Positions 10,633-23,728 of a DNA stretch of 64,000 nucleotides are shown here, one piece after another. Source of the DNA: Heterostelium album PN500 (Eukaryota > Evosea > Eumycetozoa > Acytosteliales > Acytosteliaceae). The notes under the pieces are model-generated. The model was not told the origin of the DNA. It saw nothing but the letters and a program-made list of their open reading frames with translations, and searched no databases. Numbering within the stretch: the first letter of the stretch is position 1; the number at the start of each line of letters is the position of its first letter. The stretch lies in NCBI RefSeq assembly GCF_000004825.1, contig NW_008805066.1, positions 186,001 through 250,000 of the forward strand, given 5' to 3'. The position numbers were made by a program, and so were the translations under genes.

Positions 10633-13600
10633 ATGTCAGATAAAGATAAAAACAATGATAAAGATGAAGAACTCAGTGTCGATCCATTAGATAAAATGAG
10701 CAATGATCAAATCATTGCTCAGTTCTATAGAAAGATTCTAGCTTGGGATGTATCAAATTTGAGAGCAAATGTAAATATATAATAATCTTGATAATAATGA
10801 TGATGATGATCAATTATTAATCAATCAATCAATCAATCAATCACACTTTTTTTCAAATCAAAACTATAGGAGAAACTGTTGAAACCAGTAAAAGTAGAGT
10901 TTTTAGATAGACACGATTATATTGATACATTCGAACCGTTACTCTTGGAGGAATGTAGAGCACAGTTGGAGCGATCGATTGAGGAGGGTGGCGAGAAGAA
11001 CGATGTTGAGAATGAACCGGTTTTTAGTAGAGTTCGTTACATTTCAGAGAATTCCGACTTTTTGGACGTCGGATTGGTCATGACCAAGGAGAATGAGATG
11101 TATCAATTCCATGAGAACGACTTGATGATGATTTCGCTGCATCATCCAATGATTCTTTTCGGTGGCGATGAGAATGAAGAGATAACAGACGACGAAGATC
11201 CAAGTAATGTTGTCGATCGTGCTAATGGCGCTTCGTCCACTGGCGCATCGGCAGCGGCCGGCGAAGATCCAGACAAGGTCTATACCACCGAGAAGAAGAA
11301 GAAAAAGGTGATTCCACCGTCAAAAATTGAAGTCACCGACGCCAATCGTTATCTTCATCTGGTTGGAACCGTCGAGCAATTTGAAATGGGTGGAATCAAA
11401 GTGAGATTCTGTTTGACCAACATCCCCGGTGAGAGAGGCAGACAAATGAATCTTTTGCTTCGTTACGAAATGAATTGGTGGACAACCAAGCTTTGCAATT
11501 GTTCAACTCTTCAGAGAGAGTATCTTGCACTCTACACAACAGCTAAAACTTCATTTATGAAAACTCTATTGTTGGCAGATGATGAAGTATGTATTTAACA
11601 ACAAACAATGATGATCATGATCATGATCATCATCATCATTACTTTTCAAATACTAATAATTGTAACAATCTATCATTTTATTAGGAACCAGGTGTACCAA
11701 TGAAAATTCCACCAGCATTAAAAGAAAAGTTTGAATCATCTTATAATCCATCACAGTTTGGTGCTTTGACATCAGCTCTCTCTGGATCGAATATTACATT
11801 GATTCAAGGTCCACCAGGTACAGGTAAAACACATGTAATCGTTGGTTTATTGAGTGTTTTACTTCACAGTACCGAAGTACCAAAGCATGTCATCGAAGAG
11901 AAAGAATCGTTAGTTCACAGAGAGCTATATGAGTTTGAAAAACTTGAAAGTTGGGAAATGTAATTATCATATGATTTCAAATTCAAACAATCAAATTATT
12001 CATTTTACTGATTATATTTCATTTTATAGCTCACAACCATGGTTAAAGAATGGATTTAAGAATATTAGAGATGATTATACTTTGATTGATTACAGCTTTG
12101 AAGAGAAAGAAGAAAGAAGAAAGAGAGATCTCTGGAGAAAACTTAGAGAGACCGGTACTACCAAGAATATCGCTAGAAAGAAGAGAATCTTGTTGTGCGC
12201 GCCAAGTAATGGTGCTGTCGATGAAATCGTTACTCGTCTGATCAGAGACGGTCTTTTGAATCACGAAGGAAAGTCCTATAGACCAAACTTGGTTCGTGTA
12301 GGTCCTGGTTCACATCAGGATGTCGAGCCAGTCACTCTCGAGTATATGGTTCGTTGCAGACAACAGTTGATGAATTCAAACTCGGCGATTCCATCGTCGT
12401 CCGCTTCAACCGCTGTCGCCACCACCTCACCAAAATCAAGTTTAGATACAAACTCAATTAGAACTCTGGTTTTGGAGGATGCAGAGATCATTGCGACAAC
12501 CCTTTCGTTCAGTGGTTCCTCGATTTTGATGAAGATGAATGGATTCGATATTGTAATTATTGACGAGGCTGCACAAGCCGTGGAGACATCGACTTTGGTG
12601 CCAATGCAACACAAGTGTAAAAAGATTGTTTTGGTCGGTGATCCAAAGCAGTTGCCAGCTACCATCATCTCGCCGATCGCAATCAAACAAAAGTACGACC
12701 AATCGCTTTTCCAGAGATTACAGGAGAAGAGAACACCACATATGCTCACCACTCAATACCGTATGCATTCTTCGATTCGTGCATTCCCATCGAAACATTT
12801 CTACAACGACTTGCTCGAGGACGGTCCAAATATTCCATCGCGTGCCACCAACTATCACGCCAATCCATTCTTTGGTCCATTGATTTTCTACGACCTCTCG
12901 TTCTCTGTTGAAACCAAGCCAGGCGGTGGATCGGTCTTCAACGAAGATGAGTGTAGAATGGCACTGCAACTCTATCAGTTACTCCTCAAGACGTACCCAG
13001 ATGAACTATTTTCAGGCAGAATTGGTATCATCTCACCATATCGTCAACAGGTACTCTCGTTGAGAGAGTACTTTAAAAACTACTCTGGTATCAGCATTGA
13101 TACAGTTGATGGTTTCCAAGGTAGAGAAAGAGAGATTATTATATTCTCATGTGTAAGAGCACCCGCTGAGAAAGGTGCAGGAATAGGTTTCCTTGCTGAC
13201 GTCCGTCGTATGAACGTAGCTCTTACCAGACCAAGATCTTCCTTGTTAATCATTGGAAATTCGAAATCATTATGTATAAATCCAGATTGGTATGAATTAA
13301 TTAAACATGCCCAAGATAATAATAATCGTAAGTTGATAAATATCAAAACACATCTATATATAAATTCTTTTAGATATCTAACAGCTACTTGGTTTTTATT
13401 TTCATTATTAGTTATCCCAATTACAAATCCATCATTAGAGACAATAGTTCCAACATTGAACAATACTGAATTATTTGATGAACTATCAGCAAAAGGACAA
13501 GCTGTTAAATTGGTTGCGCCATCAGGTCCAAACCCAGACGACAAGAATCTTAAGAAAGATAACAAGAGAAAGAAAACTCAAAGAAAGCAAAACAACAACA

Positions 13601-13677
13601 ATAACAACAAGAATAATAAGAATAATAAGAAAACAAAGAATAGTGCTAATAATATCTACACAGCTGTAACAAGTTAG
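10633..13677 (+). CDS. Sen1/senataxin-like superfamily 1B helicase
   Basis: Exons 10633-10770, 10870-11586, 11685-11959, 12030-13327 and probably 13412-13677 give 897 aa. The N terminus has QFYRKILAWDV, the motif that opens the Sen1 helicase region. Helicase motifs are all present: Walker A GPPGTGKTH, CAPSNGAVDEIVTRL, DEAA box VIIDEAAQAVE, VGDPKQLPATI, QYRMH, VDGFQGRERE and ADVRRMNVALTRPRSSL. The tail is basic and Asn-rich. Known role: 5'-3' RNA/DNA unwinding, R-loop removal and termination of Pol II transcription in the nucleus. The very long N-terminal domain of human senataxin is absent. The last intron (84 nt, GTAAGT...TTAG) is in frame and stop-free, so an unspliced form is possible. Confidence 0.9.
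11608..11640 (+). repeat. Palindromic ATG/ATC microsatellite in an intron
   Basis: Intron 2 of the Sen1-like gene carries an ATG/ATC tract whose first 26 bases (11608-11633) are an exact palindrome. The preceding intron carries an AATC microsatellite at about 10818-10840. Confidence 0.6.
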
Positions 13678-13791
13678 CATAATAAATAATTTAATAAATA
13701 AATAATAATAATTAATCCCTTTTTTAAAATAATAATTTTTTTTTTTTTTTTACATATATCGTTTCCTTTTTTTATTTTTTTTTACTATTAC

Positions 13792-16700
13792 TTAATTTGT
13801 TTGAATTGCTGGTATTCCACGTTGAGGAATATATGGGATCTTTCTTGGAACCATAGTAATACAATCGATGATAGGACAAACGGAAAGACATAGATTACAA
13901 CCGGTACACAAATCGGTTACATGTGGAATATGAGTCTTTGCATCGAATTTGATGGCTTGGTAACCACTGTCATTACATGTCATGTAACATTTACCACAGT
14001 TGATACAGAGGTCTTCATCGACGAGAGCGACTACTTGTTCTTTGTTGTTCAAATCATTGTATACACCGATTCTTGGAATGGCACGATTGATTTGATCTCT
14101 GACTGATGGCACCTCGGTTGATGCACCAGCAACTGGTTGGGCGGGCTCCTTAAGGATGTCCTTCTTTTGATTGTCTTCGACTTCCATCTTGATTCTGTCC
14201 TTGAGGTAGTTTCCGAATCTTGGAAGGTTATCGTATTTCTTTCTCTGGGCATAGGGTGTGAGTGTGAGTGGTGGTGATTGACCATCCCATTGTGCGAGAT
14301 CCTCACGCGATTGCATGTAGAGGTATGCCTTGAGACCGGTAATATAGTCTTGAACGACTGTGAAATCTTGATTTTGTACAGCGGAACAAATTTGAATGAC
14401 ACCGGCACCGCAGTGGAGGAATTGAATGCAGGTATCGGCAGAGTCGGCACCTCCAGTTGCCATGATCGGGAAGTCTGGAAGAGTACGACGAATCGAGCTG
14501 ACTGCTCTCAGTGCCATTGGACGAGTGGCATTACCAGAGACACCACCATAGGTAGTTCTCTTTTCCTTTCCGATGGCTGGCCATGGCGAGGCATCACCCT
14601 TCAAACTCATCAAACCAGAGACAGTGTTAATGGCAGTGACACCGGTGGCTCCACCATTGTAGGCAGCGAGAGCAATCTCTTTGACTTCGGTTACGTTTGG
14701 AGTAAGCTTGGCAAAGAATGGAATCTTGATGGCCTCACGTACCCACTTACAAATGTGAAGAACGAGGTCTGGGTTTTGACCGCATGCAAGACCCATACCA
14801 CGCTCACCCATACCGTGTGGACATGAAAGATTGAGCTCCAATGCATCGGCACCGGAAGCCTCAGCCATCTTGGCAAGCTCTTGCCAATCTTCCTTGTTGA
14901 ATCCACACATAATCGAGGCAATTACAACCTTGGATGGGAAGTCACGCTTCAATTCAGTGACAGCCTTGCACCAGTAGTGGCAAGTCTTCTCACTGATCAA
15001 CTCGATATTCAAGAATGCACCTTGACCTGGACCAAAGTGGTGACCACTGGTAGTTCCTCTAACGATACGTGGCGATACATTGGTGACGAGATCCTTGTCC
15101 AATGAGAATGTCTTGGTGACAGCGAAACCCCAACCTTGTTCGAATGAACGACGGATCATAGCTGCAGATGTACATGGAGTAGCCGATGCCAAACCGAATG
15201 GATTCTCAAATTTAATACCACAGAAATCAGACGAGATATCGACTAGATCGATTGGTGTAAAGAAATTTGGAAGCTGTGGTTGATCTGGGATTGGAATACC
15301 GTGGAGTGATTGGAGGTATTTGTGAATGTTCCACGATGCTGTCTTACCATCGTTGACAGCCTCTACAGTTGTACCGTTACCAACCAAATCTCCACCACAG
15401 AACAGCCATTCCTGTGCCTTTGATTGCATAGAGAGAGTATCGATATCTGCCAATCCCCATTTGTTAAAGGTGAGTGGCTTACAAGCGTCGGCAACCTCAC
15501 CGATCTGACTACCGAAAGCAGAGATAATGTAATCACACTTGACACGGAAGAATTGATCTTCGTCGACAGCATATTGTCCATCGTCACCCTTCTCGGTCTT
15601 GTAGAATTCGAGTGCAACGATCTTTCCATCACGCTTAATGACTTGCTTTGGAAGCACGAATGGGAGGAACTCACAACGTTCGTCCTTGGCAATGTCGACT
15701 TCCTCTGGAACTGCACGCATATCGCTGAAACCACGACGGAAACAAACGGTTACTCTCGATGCTCCACAACGGAAAGCAGAGGTAGCACAATCGAATGCGG
15801 TATCACCTGCACCCAAAACAACGACACGTCCTCTGAGCTCTGGAAGCTTGGCGGAACAACCACACATTCCTGGCTTTGATCCCTTGGAGACCAATGGGAG
15901 ATAGTCCTTCGAGGTGTAGAATCCCTCACCGACAGTCAATCCCTCAAAGACACGATCTACCTTTGCCTCTGGCATACCAATACCCAAGTATACAGCCTCA
16001 TAACCCTCAGCTTTGAGTGACTCTACAGTAAAGTCAGCGCCAAGACGCTTTCCATAGACAACCTTGACACCGAGATCGGTCATCATCTTGACCTCGAATG
16101 CAACGACATCGAATGGCAAACGATATTGTGGAATCTCAGCAGAGCTGAGACCACCTACGTATTGCTCCTTCTCAAAGATTGTAACATCGGTGTAACCAAG
16201 ACGTGCCAAGAAAGTGGCACAGGAAATCGAAGTTGGACCACAACCAACCAAAGCAATACGTGCACGGTACGACTCTGGAAGTTGATCGATTGGAGTCAAC
16301 GATGGATCACGAATCTGTGGAATATTCATCTTCTTGAAGACGTCAGTGGCGAACTGCTGTAGACCACCGATCTTGATGGCACCCTCCTCGGTGGAAGCAA
16401 GATTGCAACCACCCTCACAGAGATTGGACACTGGACAGACCATACCACAACTCAAACCCAATGGATTGTCAGAGAAGATTGCCTTGGCGGCACCGTAGTA
16501 GTTCTTGGTGGCGATACTCGAGATGAATGACTTGACATCGAGTTGGGTTGGACATGACTTTTGGCAGGGTGCATCCACACACTTCAGACAACGTTGTGCC
16601 TCAAAGAGTGCACCACGCTCAGTCAGAGTGGTTGGCTTGACATCTGAGAAATCGTTCTTCAACTCGCAGGCAGTCTTACATTGTTCATTCTTCTTCCAAT

Positions 16701-16830
16701 GCTCTTTGTCCTTCTTTGAGATAACGGTTGGCTTGAATGTAGCGAATTTATTTACTGTTGGATTGAGTGCTAAAATACCTTCGATATCATTCACTGCAGA
16801 TACATCTCCATTTGCGTTTGGTCCTCCCAT
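13792..16830 (-). CDS. pyd1: Dihydropyrimidine dehydrogenase (NADP+)
   Basis: A single exon of 1012 aa, close to the 1025 aa of human DPYD, starting [11 protein letters not shown]. The N-terminal part has the cysteine pattern for two [4Fe-4S] clusters ([33 protein letters not shown]). Two nucleotide-binding folds for FAD and NADPH follow ([37 protein letters not shown]). The FMN/pyrimidine barrel includes [19 protein letters not shown], whose last cysteine is the catalytic acid. A C-terminal ferredoxin domain ([29 protein letters not shown]) completes the chain. It reduces uracil and thymine, the first and rate-limiting step of pyrimidine catabolism in the cytosol. C/G-ending codon use is marked here, suggesting strong expression. 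All key residues seem present. Confidence 0.97.
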   Translation of the reverse strand: MGGPNANGDVSAVNDIEGILALNPTVNKFATFKPTVISKKDKEHWKKNEQCKTACELKNDFSDVKPTTLTERGALFEAQRCLKCVDAPCQKSCPTQLDVKSFISSIATKNYYGAAKAIFSDNPLGLSCGMVCPVSNLCEGGCNLASTEEGAIKIGGLQQFATDVFKKMNIPQIRDPSLTPIDQLPESYRARIALVGCGPTSISCATFLARLGYTDVTIFEKEQYVGGLSSAEIPQYRLPFDVVAFEVKMMTDLGVKVVYGKRLGADFTVESLKAEGYEAVYLGIGMPEAKVDRVFEGLTVGEGFYTSKDYLPLVSKGSKPGMCGCSAKLPELRGRVVVLGAGDTAFDCATSAFRCGASRVTVCFRRGFSDMRAVPEEVDIAKDERCEFLPFVLPKQVIKRDGKIVALEFYKTEKGDDGQYAVDEDQFFRVKCDYIISAFGSQIGEVADACKPLTFNKWGLADIDTLSMQSKAQEWLFCGGDLVGNGTTVEAVNDGKTASWNIHKYLQSLHGIPIPDQPQLPNFFTPIDLVDISSDFCGIKFENPFGLASATPCTSAAMIRRSFEQGWGFAVTKTFSLDKDLVTNVSPRIVRGTTSGHHFGPGQGAFLNIELISEKTCHYWCKAVTELKRDFPSKVVIASIMCGFNKEDWQELAKMAEASGADALELNLSCPHGMGERGMGLACGQNPDLVLHICKWVREAIKIPFFAKLTPNVTEVKEIALAAYNGGATGVTAINTVSGLMSLKGDASPWPAIGKEKRTTYGGVSGNATRPMALRAVSSIRRTLPDFPIMATGGADSADTCIQFLHCGAGVIQICSAVQNQDFTVVQDYITGLKAYLYMQSREDLAQWDGQSPPLTLTPYAQRKKYDNLPRFGNYLKDRIKMEVEDNQKKDILKEPAQPVAGASTEVPSVRDQINRAIPRIGVYNDLNNKEQVVALVDEDLCINCGKCYMTCNDSGYQAIKFDAKTHIPHVTDLCTGCNLCLSVCPIIDCITMVPRKIPYIPQRGIPAIQTN

Positions 16831-18531
16831 TATTTTATATTTATATGAATATTATCTATATATTATGACAAAGTTAAAAAAAAAAACAAACAAAAAATAT
16901 ATATATATATAGAATCTTTTCTAAATTAAAATTTAATTGTAATTGAAAATTAATTAATAAATAAAATAAAATAAAAAAGTCAATTTAACATTGAAAAAAA
17001 AAATAATATGAAAGAGATATCTATTGTTTGAAATAAAAGAAAAACAAAGAGAGGAATAGAGAGAGACAATAATTTTATTTTTAAAACAATTGTTACTTAC
17101 ACAAATATCGATAGTAATAAAAATATATATCAATGTTAAAATTTACAGGGAATTTTTAAAAATTGGGGTTAAAAAAATGTTGAATAAAAATAATATTATT
17201 GTTAATCAAAAAAAGAGAGATTAAGCTTCAAAGACCTAAAAAAATTAAAAAAATAATAAAAATTAATTAAGATCAAAAAAATTTCAAAATACAAAAAAAT
17301 ATTAAAACTGGTCAAAATGACCAAAAATATCTTGTTTTTTGAAATCCCATTCAAATAAAATTTCAATTTTTTATTTTTTTTTGCAATTGTATATTATATT
17401 GAAATTTTGTTTTAAGTTGTTTAATTTTTCTTATTCTTTAATGAAATTTCATTTATACATAATATATATAATTTAGAATAATCAGAGTTTATAGTTTCAG
17501 AAAACTATATAACATTTGTTATAATTGACAAATAAGTATCTTTAAAAAACTATTTGTACTTTTAATCATTTTGATCGATAGCGATGGCTCTTACAAAAAT
17601 TTATCCAATATTATTTCTATTTTTCTATTAAGTTTAGAAATGTTTTAATTCGTACGGACTAAATATACAAACAGATAAAAAAATCGGGTCGTATTGCCTT
17701 TTTAAAAATATCTTTTTTCTCAAAGAATTACAGAAAACTCCTTTGTAAGTTGTTATTTTTAATCACTACTTTTTTTCGAATGTTATTCTTGACACTATCT
17801 ACATTTAGTTTTTACTGCTATTTATATACATTAAGATCAGTTAGTACTGTATATATACACACAAATATCATTCGTTTCATTCAAAAAGGTGTGTATGATA
17901 GTTGTGATGGATTTGTGATTTTCTGGTGTGGTTTGTTTTAATTCAGTTTTGGTTAGCACACATTCAAACATCCAAAATGTTAATTCTATCTTTCAGACAC
18001 TATTATTTTATTTTTATTATTATGATTGTTATTATTTTAAAATTGATGGATCAAATCAAATCAAATCCAAATCCAAAGGGGTGAGTTGTTTGATTTATTT
18101 GATTGATTGATAGAATGAAAGAATGAATGAATGAATGATTTGTATGAAACTTGATTCATCAATATTAGAGTAAATGAGATATTGATTGACGGATGGATTG
18201 GATTGTTTATTTGGATTTGGTTCAACTGCCTAAAAAAAGAGGAGTATATAGATTTGAAAAGTTTATTAGTTATCAAGTTGTTAATTTTAATATCAAACAT
18301 TTTAATGGTAAAAACAACAGTCGACCATTTAATAGTATCATTCCATGATAATATTTAAAATCAATAGTAACAACAAACAATAATTTAAAAAATATAAAAT
18401 AGCAAATTTTAAGTAAATTATTATTTAAAACAAAACTATATTTAATTAAATTTTTGTAAACTATCTTTTTTAGTAGTAATAATACTTTATATTTATATAT
18501 TTATATAATTTTAATAAATAATAATAATAAA
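16831..18531. other. Intergenic region, no gene seen
   Basis: About 1.7 kb of AT-rich DNA between the divergent pyd1 and the small PH-like gene. Short frames at 17750-18110 and 18061-18300 are hydrophobic or Asn/Ser/Ile-rich with no motif, and I regard them as chance. There is a short GAATGAAT-type tract near 18116-18138. Confidence 0.55.
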
Positions 18532-18999
18532 ATGGTAAATTTATCTAAATTTTTCAAGAGAAAATCATCGTCTTCACAAATTACACTTGATAAATTACAT
18601 CTTAATGAAATGGCTGAAACTAGATTCTATGTGGAGCAATTAATGATAGATGCTTCCGCTCCATATTTGAATAACAATAAAGATAATGTAAATTCTGACG
18701 AAATAAGACGAAAAAAACTTGCACCTCTAGGGCCACAACAAAGAATTATATGTATAAACGTCGATGGAATAAAATTAATTACTGGAAATGAAAAGGAAGT
18801 TCTTGAAGAAATCGAATGGAGTAGTATAGATCATATTAAATTACAACAAAATCTCATCATATGGGAAGTTTACCTCAAGAATAAACGTCAACTATATTTC
18901 AAATCACAAAAAGCCTATCATTTACATTGTGCAACCGATCACTTTATCGAATCTGTAGTTAGATCAAATTTATCAAATGAATGTCAGACCGAATATTAA
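18532..18999 (+). CDS. Small PH-like (PTB/FERM-F3-type) protein
   Basis: A single exon of 155 aa, starting ATG in a typical AAAATG context. After a basic N terminus (FFKRKSSSS), residues about 70-145 have the alternating strands and closing helix of a PH-like fold: RIICINVDGIKLITG, then LEEIEWSSIDHIKLQ, IIWEVYLKNKRQLYFKSQ and a helix ending IESVVR. The pattern 'conducts as Gly-Ile-Lys-Leu, then E-I-x-W-x-x-I' resembles FERM F3 and PTB domains. No partner domain is present. The role is unknown; a small lipid- or peptide-binding adaptor is plausible. Family assignment is by pattern only. Confidence 0.65.
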   Translation: MVNLSKFFKRKSSSSQITLDKLHLNEMAETRFYVEQLMIDASAPYLNNNKDNVNSDEIRRKKLAPLGPQQRIICINVDGIKLITGNEKEVLEEIEWSSIDHIKLQQNLIIWEVYLKNKRQLYFKSQKAYHLHCATDHFIESVVRSNLSNECQTEY

Positions 19000-19130
19000 A
19001 ATAATATAATTAAAATAAAAAGAAAAATACATAAATTTAATATTTATGTTATTATTGTATTTTTAGTAAAATATATACAAAAGTTTATTATAATTTCAAT
19101 TCATTTGATTTCATTTCATTTAATTTGTGA

Positions 19131-22100
19131 TTATGAGAAAGCAGTACGAGTTATTGGTAAGTAGCGTAAAATACCAATGGCTAAAACAATTCCACCTATG
19201 ATCAATCCCCATGGAAGTTTCGATTCTTTGGACGTTGGAGTTATAAATAATTCCTGTAATAAAACTATTTTCTTTTCATCAAATTTTGCTATTGAATTGG
19301 AAAGCAAATTTAATTAGTAGAAATTCTTTAGAATGAATTATAAATTATCTTAATGCTTACCATATAATTTCTTGTCTTTTGATATTATATTGACAATGTT
19401 GGAATTGACAAAATACTGTTTGTTTGCCAATTTATATACTTTTTGAAGTTGAGAATATGGGTGATTTCTAACTTCATTGGTAATTGATTCATCCAAAGGA
19501 TCAGTTGTATCAGACGATGATGATTGTTGTTGTTGTTGTTGTTGTTGCTGTTGCAATTGTTTTTTGTTTTGTTCTTGATATTCTTGTTTCAATTTGTTGA
19601 TTTGGTTTGAATGAATATCTGACATTGATTTCTTTTGTTGTTGCATCTCACTGTCATGTTGTTGCTTTGGTATTGAGTTGGATTGCAAAGATTGATAGGA
19701 TTCCTCAAGTTTACTGGTCTTGGCACGTTCGTCATCCAACATTTGCTTCAAAGAAACAATATTTCGAAGAGCAGTCTCCAACTCTTTCTCTCTGGCGCTG
19801 TGTGTTTGACTGACCATTTCCTCGCTCTCTTCGAATCGCTTTGTAACCAATGTCATCTTGTCAGCTATATTGGCAAAGTTCTTGATTCCATCTTCAAATG
19901 TCTCTTGATACTTGGTATTCTCTCGTTTCAGTGAACCCAACGACTTCTCCAACTGCTCCTCCAAGTGAGAAACAACCTTTTTCAGATCCTTGATGATCTT
20001 GTCCTGTTCGTCAACAGTGTCTTCCAATTGATTTCTCTTCTCCAAGAGTGTATTGCAGTCGTTGAGCTTCTCATCGAAGCACTCATTTCTCTCTTTGAGT
20101 TGTTGTGTCAGATCTGATTCTCTTGCGCGATGCTTCTCTGTCATCTGCTTCTCCCTAAACTCATACTCTTGAATTACGTTATTCTTTCGATCCAATTGTG
20201 TCTTGGAGCCAGCCTGAAGTTCTACATACAACTTCTTGGTGTTTGCCAAACTTTGTTCCGATTCCACTGAGGCCTCCCTCATCTTTTCCAAGTCTGACTT
20301 TACCATCTCCAAATCTTTGCTTTTCTGCTCGAGAGTAGCAGTGTTCTCTGTAAGTGTTCTTATCTTCTCATTCGACTCTATCAACTGTGATTCCAACGAT
20401 TTCGAATAGCCATCTCTCTCTTCAAACGCCTGGCTCTTCTCTTCATTATCCTTCGTCAGTTTCTCGATTGTAGAATCCTTTGCTTTGTTGTTGCTGAGAA
20501 GCGACTCTTCCAGTCTCTTGATATCTTCCAACAACTTGATAATTTGATCATCCTTCTCGTTTACCTGTTGCTGATGATTATCATTTTGCCCTGATACCAA
20601 TTGCTGTTTCTCTTGATTGATCGTTTCAATTACTCTCGACTTTTCAGAAGAGATTGTGTCAAGTGACTCTACCTCTTCTTTCAACCTATTGATTTCCTCC
20701 AAAAACGACTGCTTCTCGTTGTCCCAACTCTCCTTCAACTCCTTCAGATCATTCTCTTTTGATTCTACATGTTTGTTGAGATCATTGATCTGCAATTGAT
20801 AACTAGAGATAACTTGATCTTTCTCCACCTTTAGACTCTCCAACTGATCAATGAATATCAATCTCTCCTCTGACAACTTCTTGGTGGTTGACTCTACTTG
20901 GGAGTTGAGTGAATCATTTGCCTTTTCCTCTATTGAAAGCTTCTCTCTATTCAATCTATCGACCTCTTCCGACAACTGCTTGACAGAGTTGTCCAATTTA
21001 CTCTTCTCATTAACCAACTCTTGCTTTTCATGATCCAACTCTTGCTTCTTTGCCAACAATGTTTTATTCTGCTCTTCCAATGCCTGATTTGAATCCTCCA
21101 ATTGCTTAATAGACTTTGAAGACTGTTCCTTTGTTTGATTAATCTGATCATTCAGTTCTCTGACTTTCTCCTCTGTATCTTTGTCCATCATTTGCTTCAC
21201 TGCACGCAACGCTCTATTCTCCTCTAACAGTGTTTGGTTTGAATCTTCTAATGAACTCTGCTCCTTTGATTGATTGACCTGATCGTTTAGATTCTTAGTT
21301 AAACTGTCAATATTCGATTGAAGTACTCTGATTGTCTCTTCTTTCTCGCTGTCCAAAACCTCCTTCTCTACCAACAATGCCTTCTTCTCCTCAATCAATG
21401 CCTGGTTTGAATCTTCTAACTCCTTAATTGACTTTGAAGACTGTTCCTTTGCTTGGCTAATCTGTTCATCTCGATCCTTTTTCAAAATTTCAATATCCGA
21501 TTGAAGTACTTCCTTCTCGCTCTCCAACATTTGTTTCTCTGCCAGCAATGCTTTTTTCTCTTCAATCAACGCTTGATTTGAATCCATCTGCTCATTAAGA
21601 TTCTTTGTTACACTTTCGATATCCGATTGATGTACTTTGCTTCTCTCTTCCTTCTCGCTCTCCAACATTTGTTTCTCTGCCAGCAATGCCTTTCTCTCTT
21701 CAATCAACGCTTGATTCGAATCCTCCAACTGTTTAATCGACTTTGAAGATTGCTCATTGAGATTATTTGTTACACTTTCGATATCCGATTGAAGTACTTT
21801 GATTCTCTCATCCTTCTCACTGATTTCATTGGTTTTCTTTTCAATCTCGAGTTGAAGATCATTATTAGCATTTCGATGTGACTCACGCAATTGATCCAAA
21901 GACACCAGTGACTTTTCTCTTTCTTCCTCGATGCAGCCATTCAACTGTTCAATCTTTTGCTGTGCCTGTTCCAGATCCTTCTCAACAGTACCGAGCGCTT
22001 CGTGATGTGCTGACTCTTTCGATTGGAAATCACTCTCCAGATCCTTAATCTTTTGTTGCAAAACAACCACCAAAGTAGTACACTGACATTGATTCTTAAA

Positions 22101-23728
22101 CTGTCGGAGTTCGTCCAACTCCTTGCTAACATCGTCGTAGCTACTCTTGTTCTTTGTCAGATCTTGATTGATTGATTCAATCTCTGATTGCAGCGATTTG
22201 ATCTTGTCGGTTCGCTCCAACATCAGCTTGCTAAGTGAACTAATCAAACTGTAGTTGGGACTGCCACTTTCGATATGCTGAATCAACTCTACCAATTCAT
22301 TCTGATCGGAATAACCATTGAGTAGTATCTGTAAATGATTGGTTGTTTTCTTTGATTGATCTTCGATTGTTTCGATATTATGTTGTTTATCGACCAGTTG
22401 TTTCTCCAGATCACCAATAATCTTCTTTAAACTATCGAGCTCTTCACTCAACTTGTTGAGCTTTTCAGCGTTCTCTTTATCGACTTTGTCATCTTTTTCA
22501 TGACCGCCACTACTGCTGCTATGATCTGATTTCGAATCCTCTAAATCCGATCTCTCAGATCCACTCGATTCACTCAGTGTATCATTGGTGAACGATGATG
22601 AGTTGACTGAATCTTGAATTAAACTGCTAGAACTACTGCTATCGCTCTGAGAGATTGGATTCATCAGATTACCGCTACTTCCACCACCGTTGCTGAGTAG
22701 ATTACCAGAACTATTGCTACCACTCATATTGATAGGTGCGGAAGGTGTCAACCAAGAAACAGAGAATCTCTTATTGGCGATGTTTGGATCATTGAACTTC
22801 TGGTAGACTTTGGGGAACAACGAGAGATACGTCATAATACACAGCTCATCCGGTGATTCAATAATATCCTTGGCCTCAAGAATAGCGGGGATATTCAACT
22901 CTTTCTTTGCAGTGTCGAAAGCCAACTGTAAATTAGACATTGCTTGATCAGCTTGAAGACTTGAAATATCGATTGCCTCTGGTATTAATTTATGAACCAA
23001 CGAACAAAATACGATACCATCTTTAAAACTATTAAAAAATAGTTAGTAACAATTCAATTGGTAGCTATTAACTATTAAGTCAAGTTTGCTAGCAAAGCAA
23101 ATGCTACTTTACCTGTTTGTAAAATCAGTGATATGGATATTTGAATAATCTTTAAGTTCTTGACGTGTCCAATTTAACAATGCTTCGTTTGCCGTTTGTT
23201 TAGATTTGTAGGGTGAGCCCACACTGTTGGTACTGGAGTTGAGGTTGGCATTGGCGGTGGTGTTCTGTTGAATCGTCTGGATCTGATAGGTTTTGATCAG
23301 TGTCCAAATGAGACCCATGATCAACTTGAGATTCTCATCGGTGATATCTTCGGCGCCGCAACCCACCAACTTGATACCCTCATCACTGATAAACTTCAAA
23401 CTAAAGTTGATATTATTGATGAGATGCACACGATTCTTTAGCTTGGAACACTTGCTAACCAATACATTCTTGCCACTGAGAATCTCAAGAAGATGAGCCA
23501 ACAACAATCCATCTTTAAACTCTTTATCAATCTCTTTTATAGAGAGTTGTCTCAATCCAAGATATATATTACACCAATTTGTAAATACCTAGATAAATAA
23601 ATGTTAACAATACAATATTTTTAATTTTAATTTATTAATCTTTCTTTCTTTTTTTTTTTAAAATTATAACAAAATAAATCCCATTTATTTTTTTTTACCT
23701 TTTTTTGAGCAACTATCCAAGACTCCAT
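19131..23728 (-). CDS. abpD: Interaptin-like protein (CH-CH, coiled coil, C-terminal TM)
   Basis: Four exons on the minus strand, 23728-23699, 23588-23113, 23028-19361 and 19264-19131, close in frame to 1435 aa. It opens MESWIVAQKK then VFTNWCNIYL, a classic first calponin-homology domain; the second runs across exon 2/3 (IHITDFTNSFKDGIVFCSLV). Together they form an alpha-actinin-type actin-binding domain at about 1-230. After a Ser/Asn linker, about 1000 residues are coiled coil with tandem repeats. Exon 4 ends LPWGLIIGGIVLAIGILRYL plus a short tail, a tail anchor. D. discoideum interaptin (about 1740 aa) has this order and sits at the nuclear envelope and ER; the protein here is shorter, mainly in the rod. 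It probably tethers membranes to actin. Confidence 0.9.
21040..21790 (-). repeat. Tandem coiled-coil repeats inside the interaptin gene
   Basis: The rod-coding DNA holds about five degenerate copies of a unit encoding DSNQALIEEKKALLAEKQ. Two neighbouring copies, starting near 21512 and 21650, are nearly identical over some 75 bp and lie about 138 bp (46 codons) apart. This keeps the frame and indicates recent in-frame duplication of the rod. Confidence 0.75.

Noticed and set aside
10368-10703. Minus-strand hydrophobic 111-codon frame
   Set aside because: Composed of A/T tracts and overlapping the Sen1-like first exon on the other strand.
14278-15904. Several open plus-strand frames of 60-182 codons over pyd1
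   Set aside because: They are antisense to a fully conserved enzyme; the openness follows from the codon bias of pyd1.
18061-18300. Minus-strand 79-codon frame
   Set aside because: Rich in Asn, Ile and Ser from simple repeats, no motif, no good start context.
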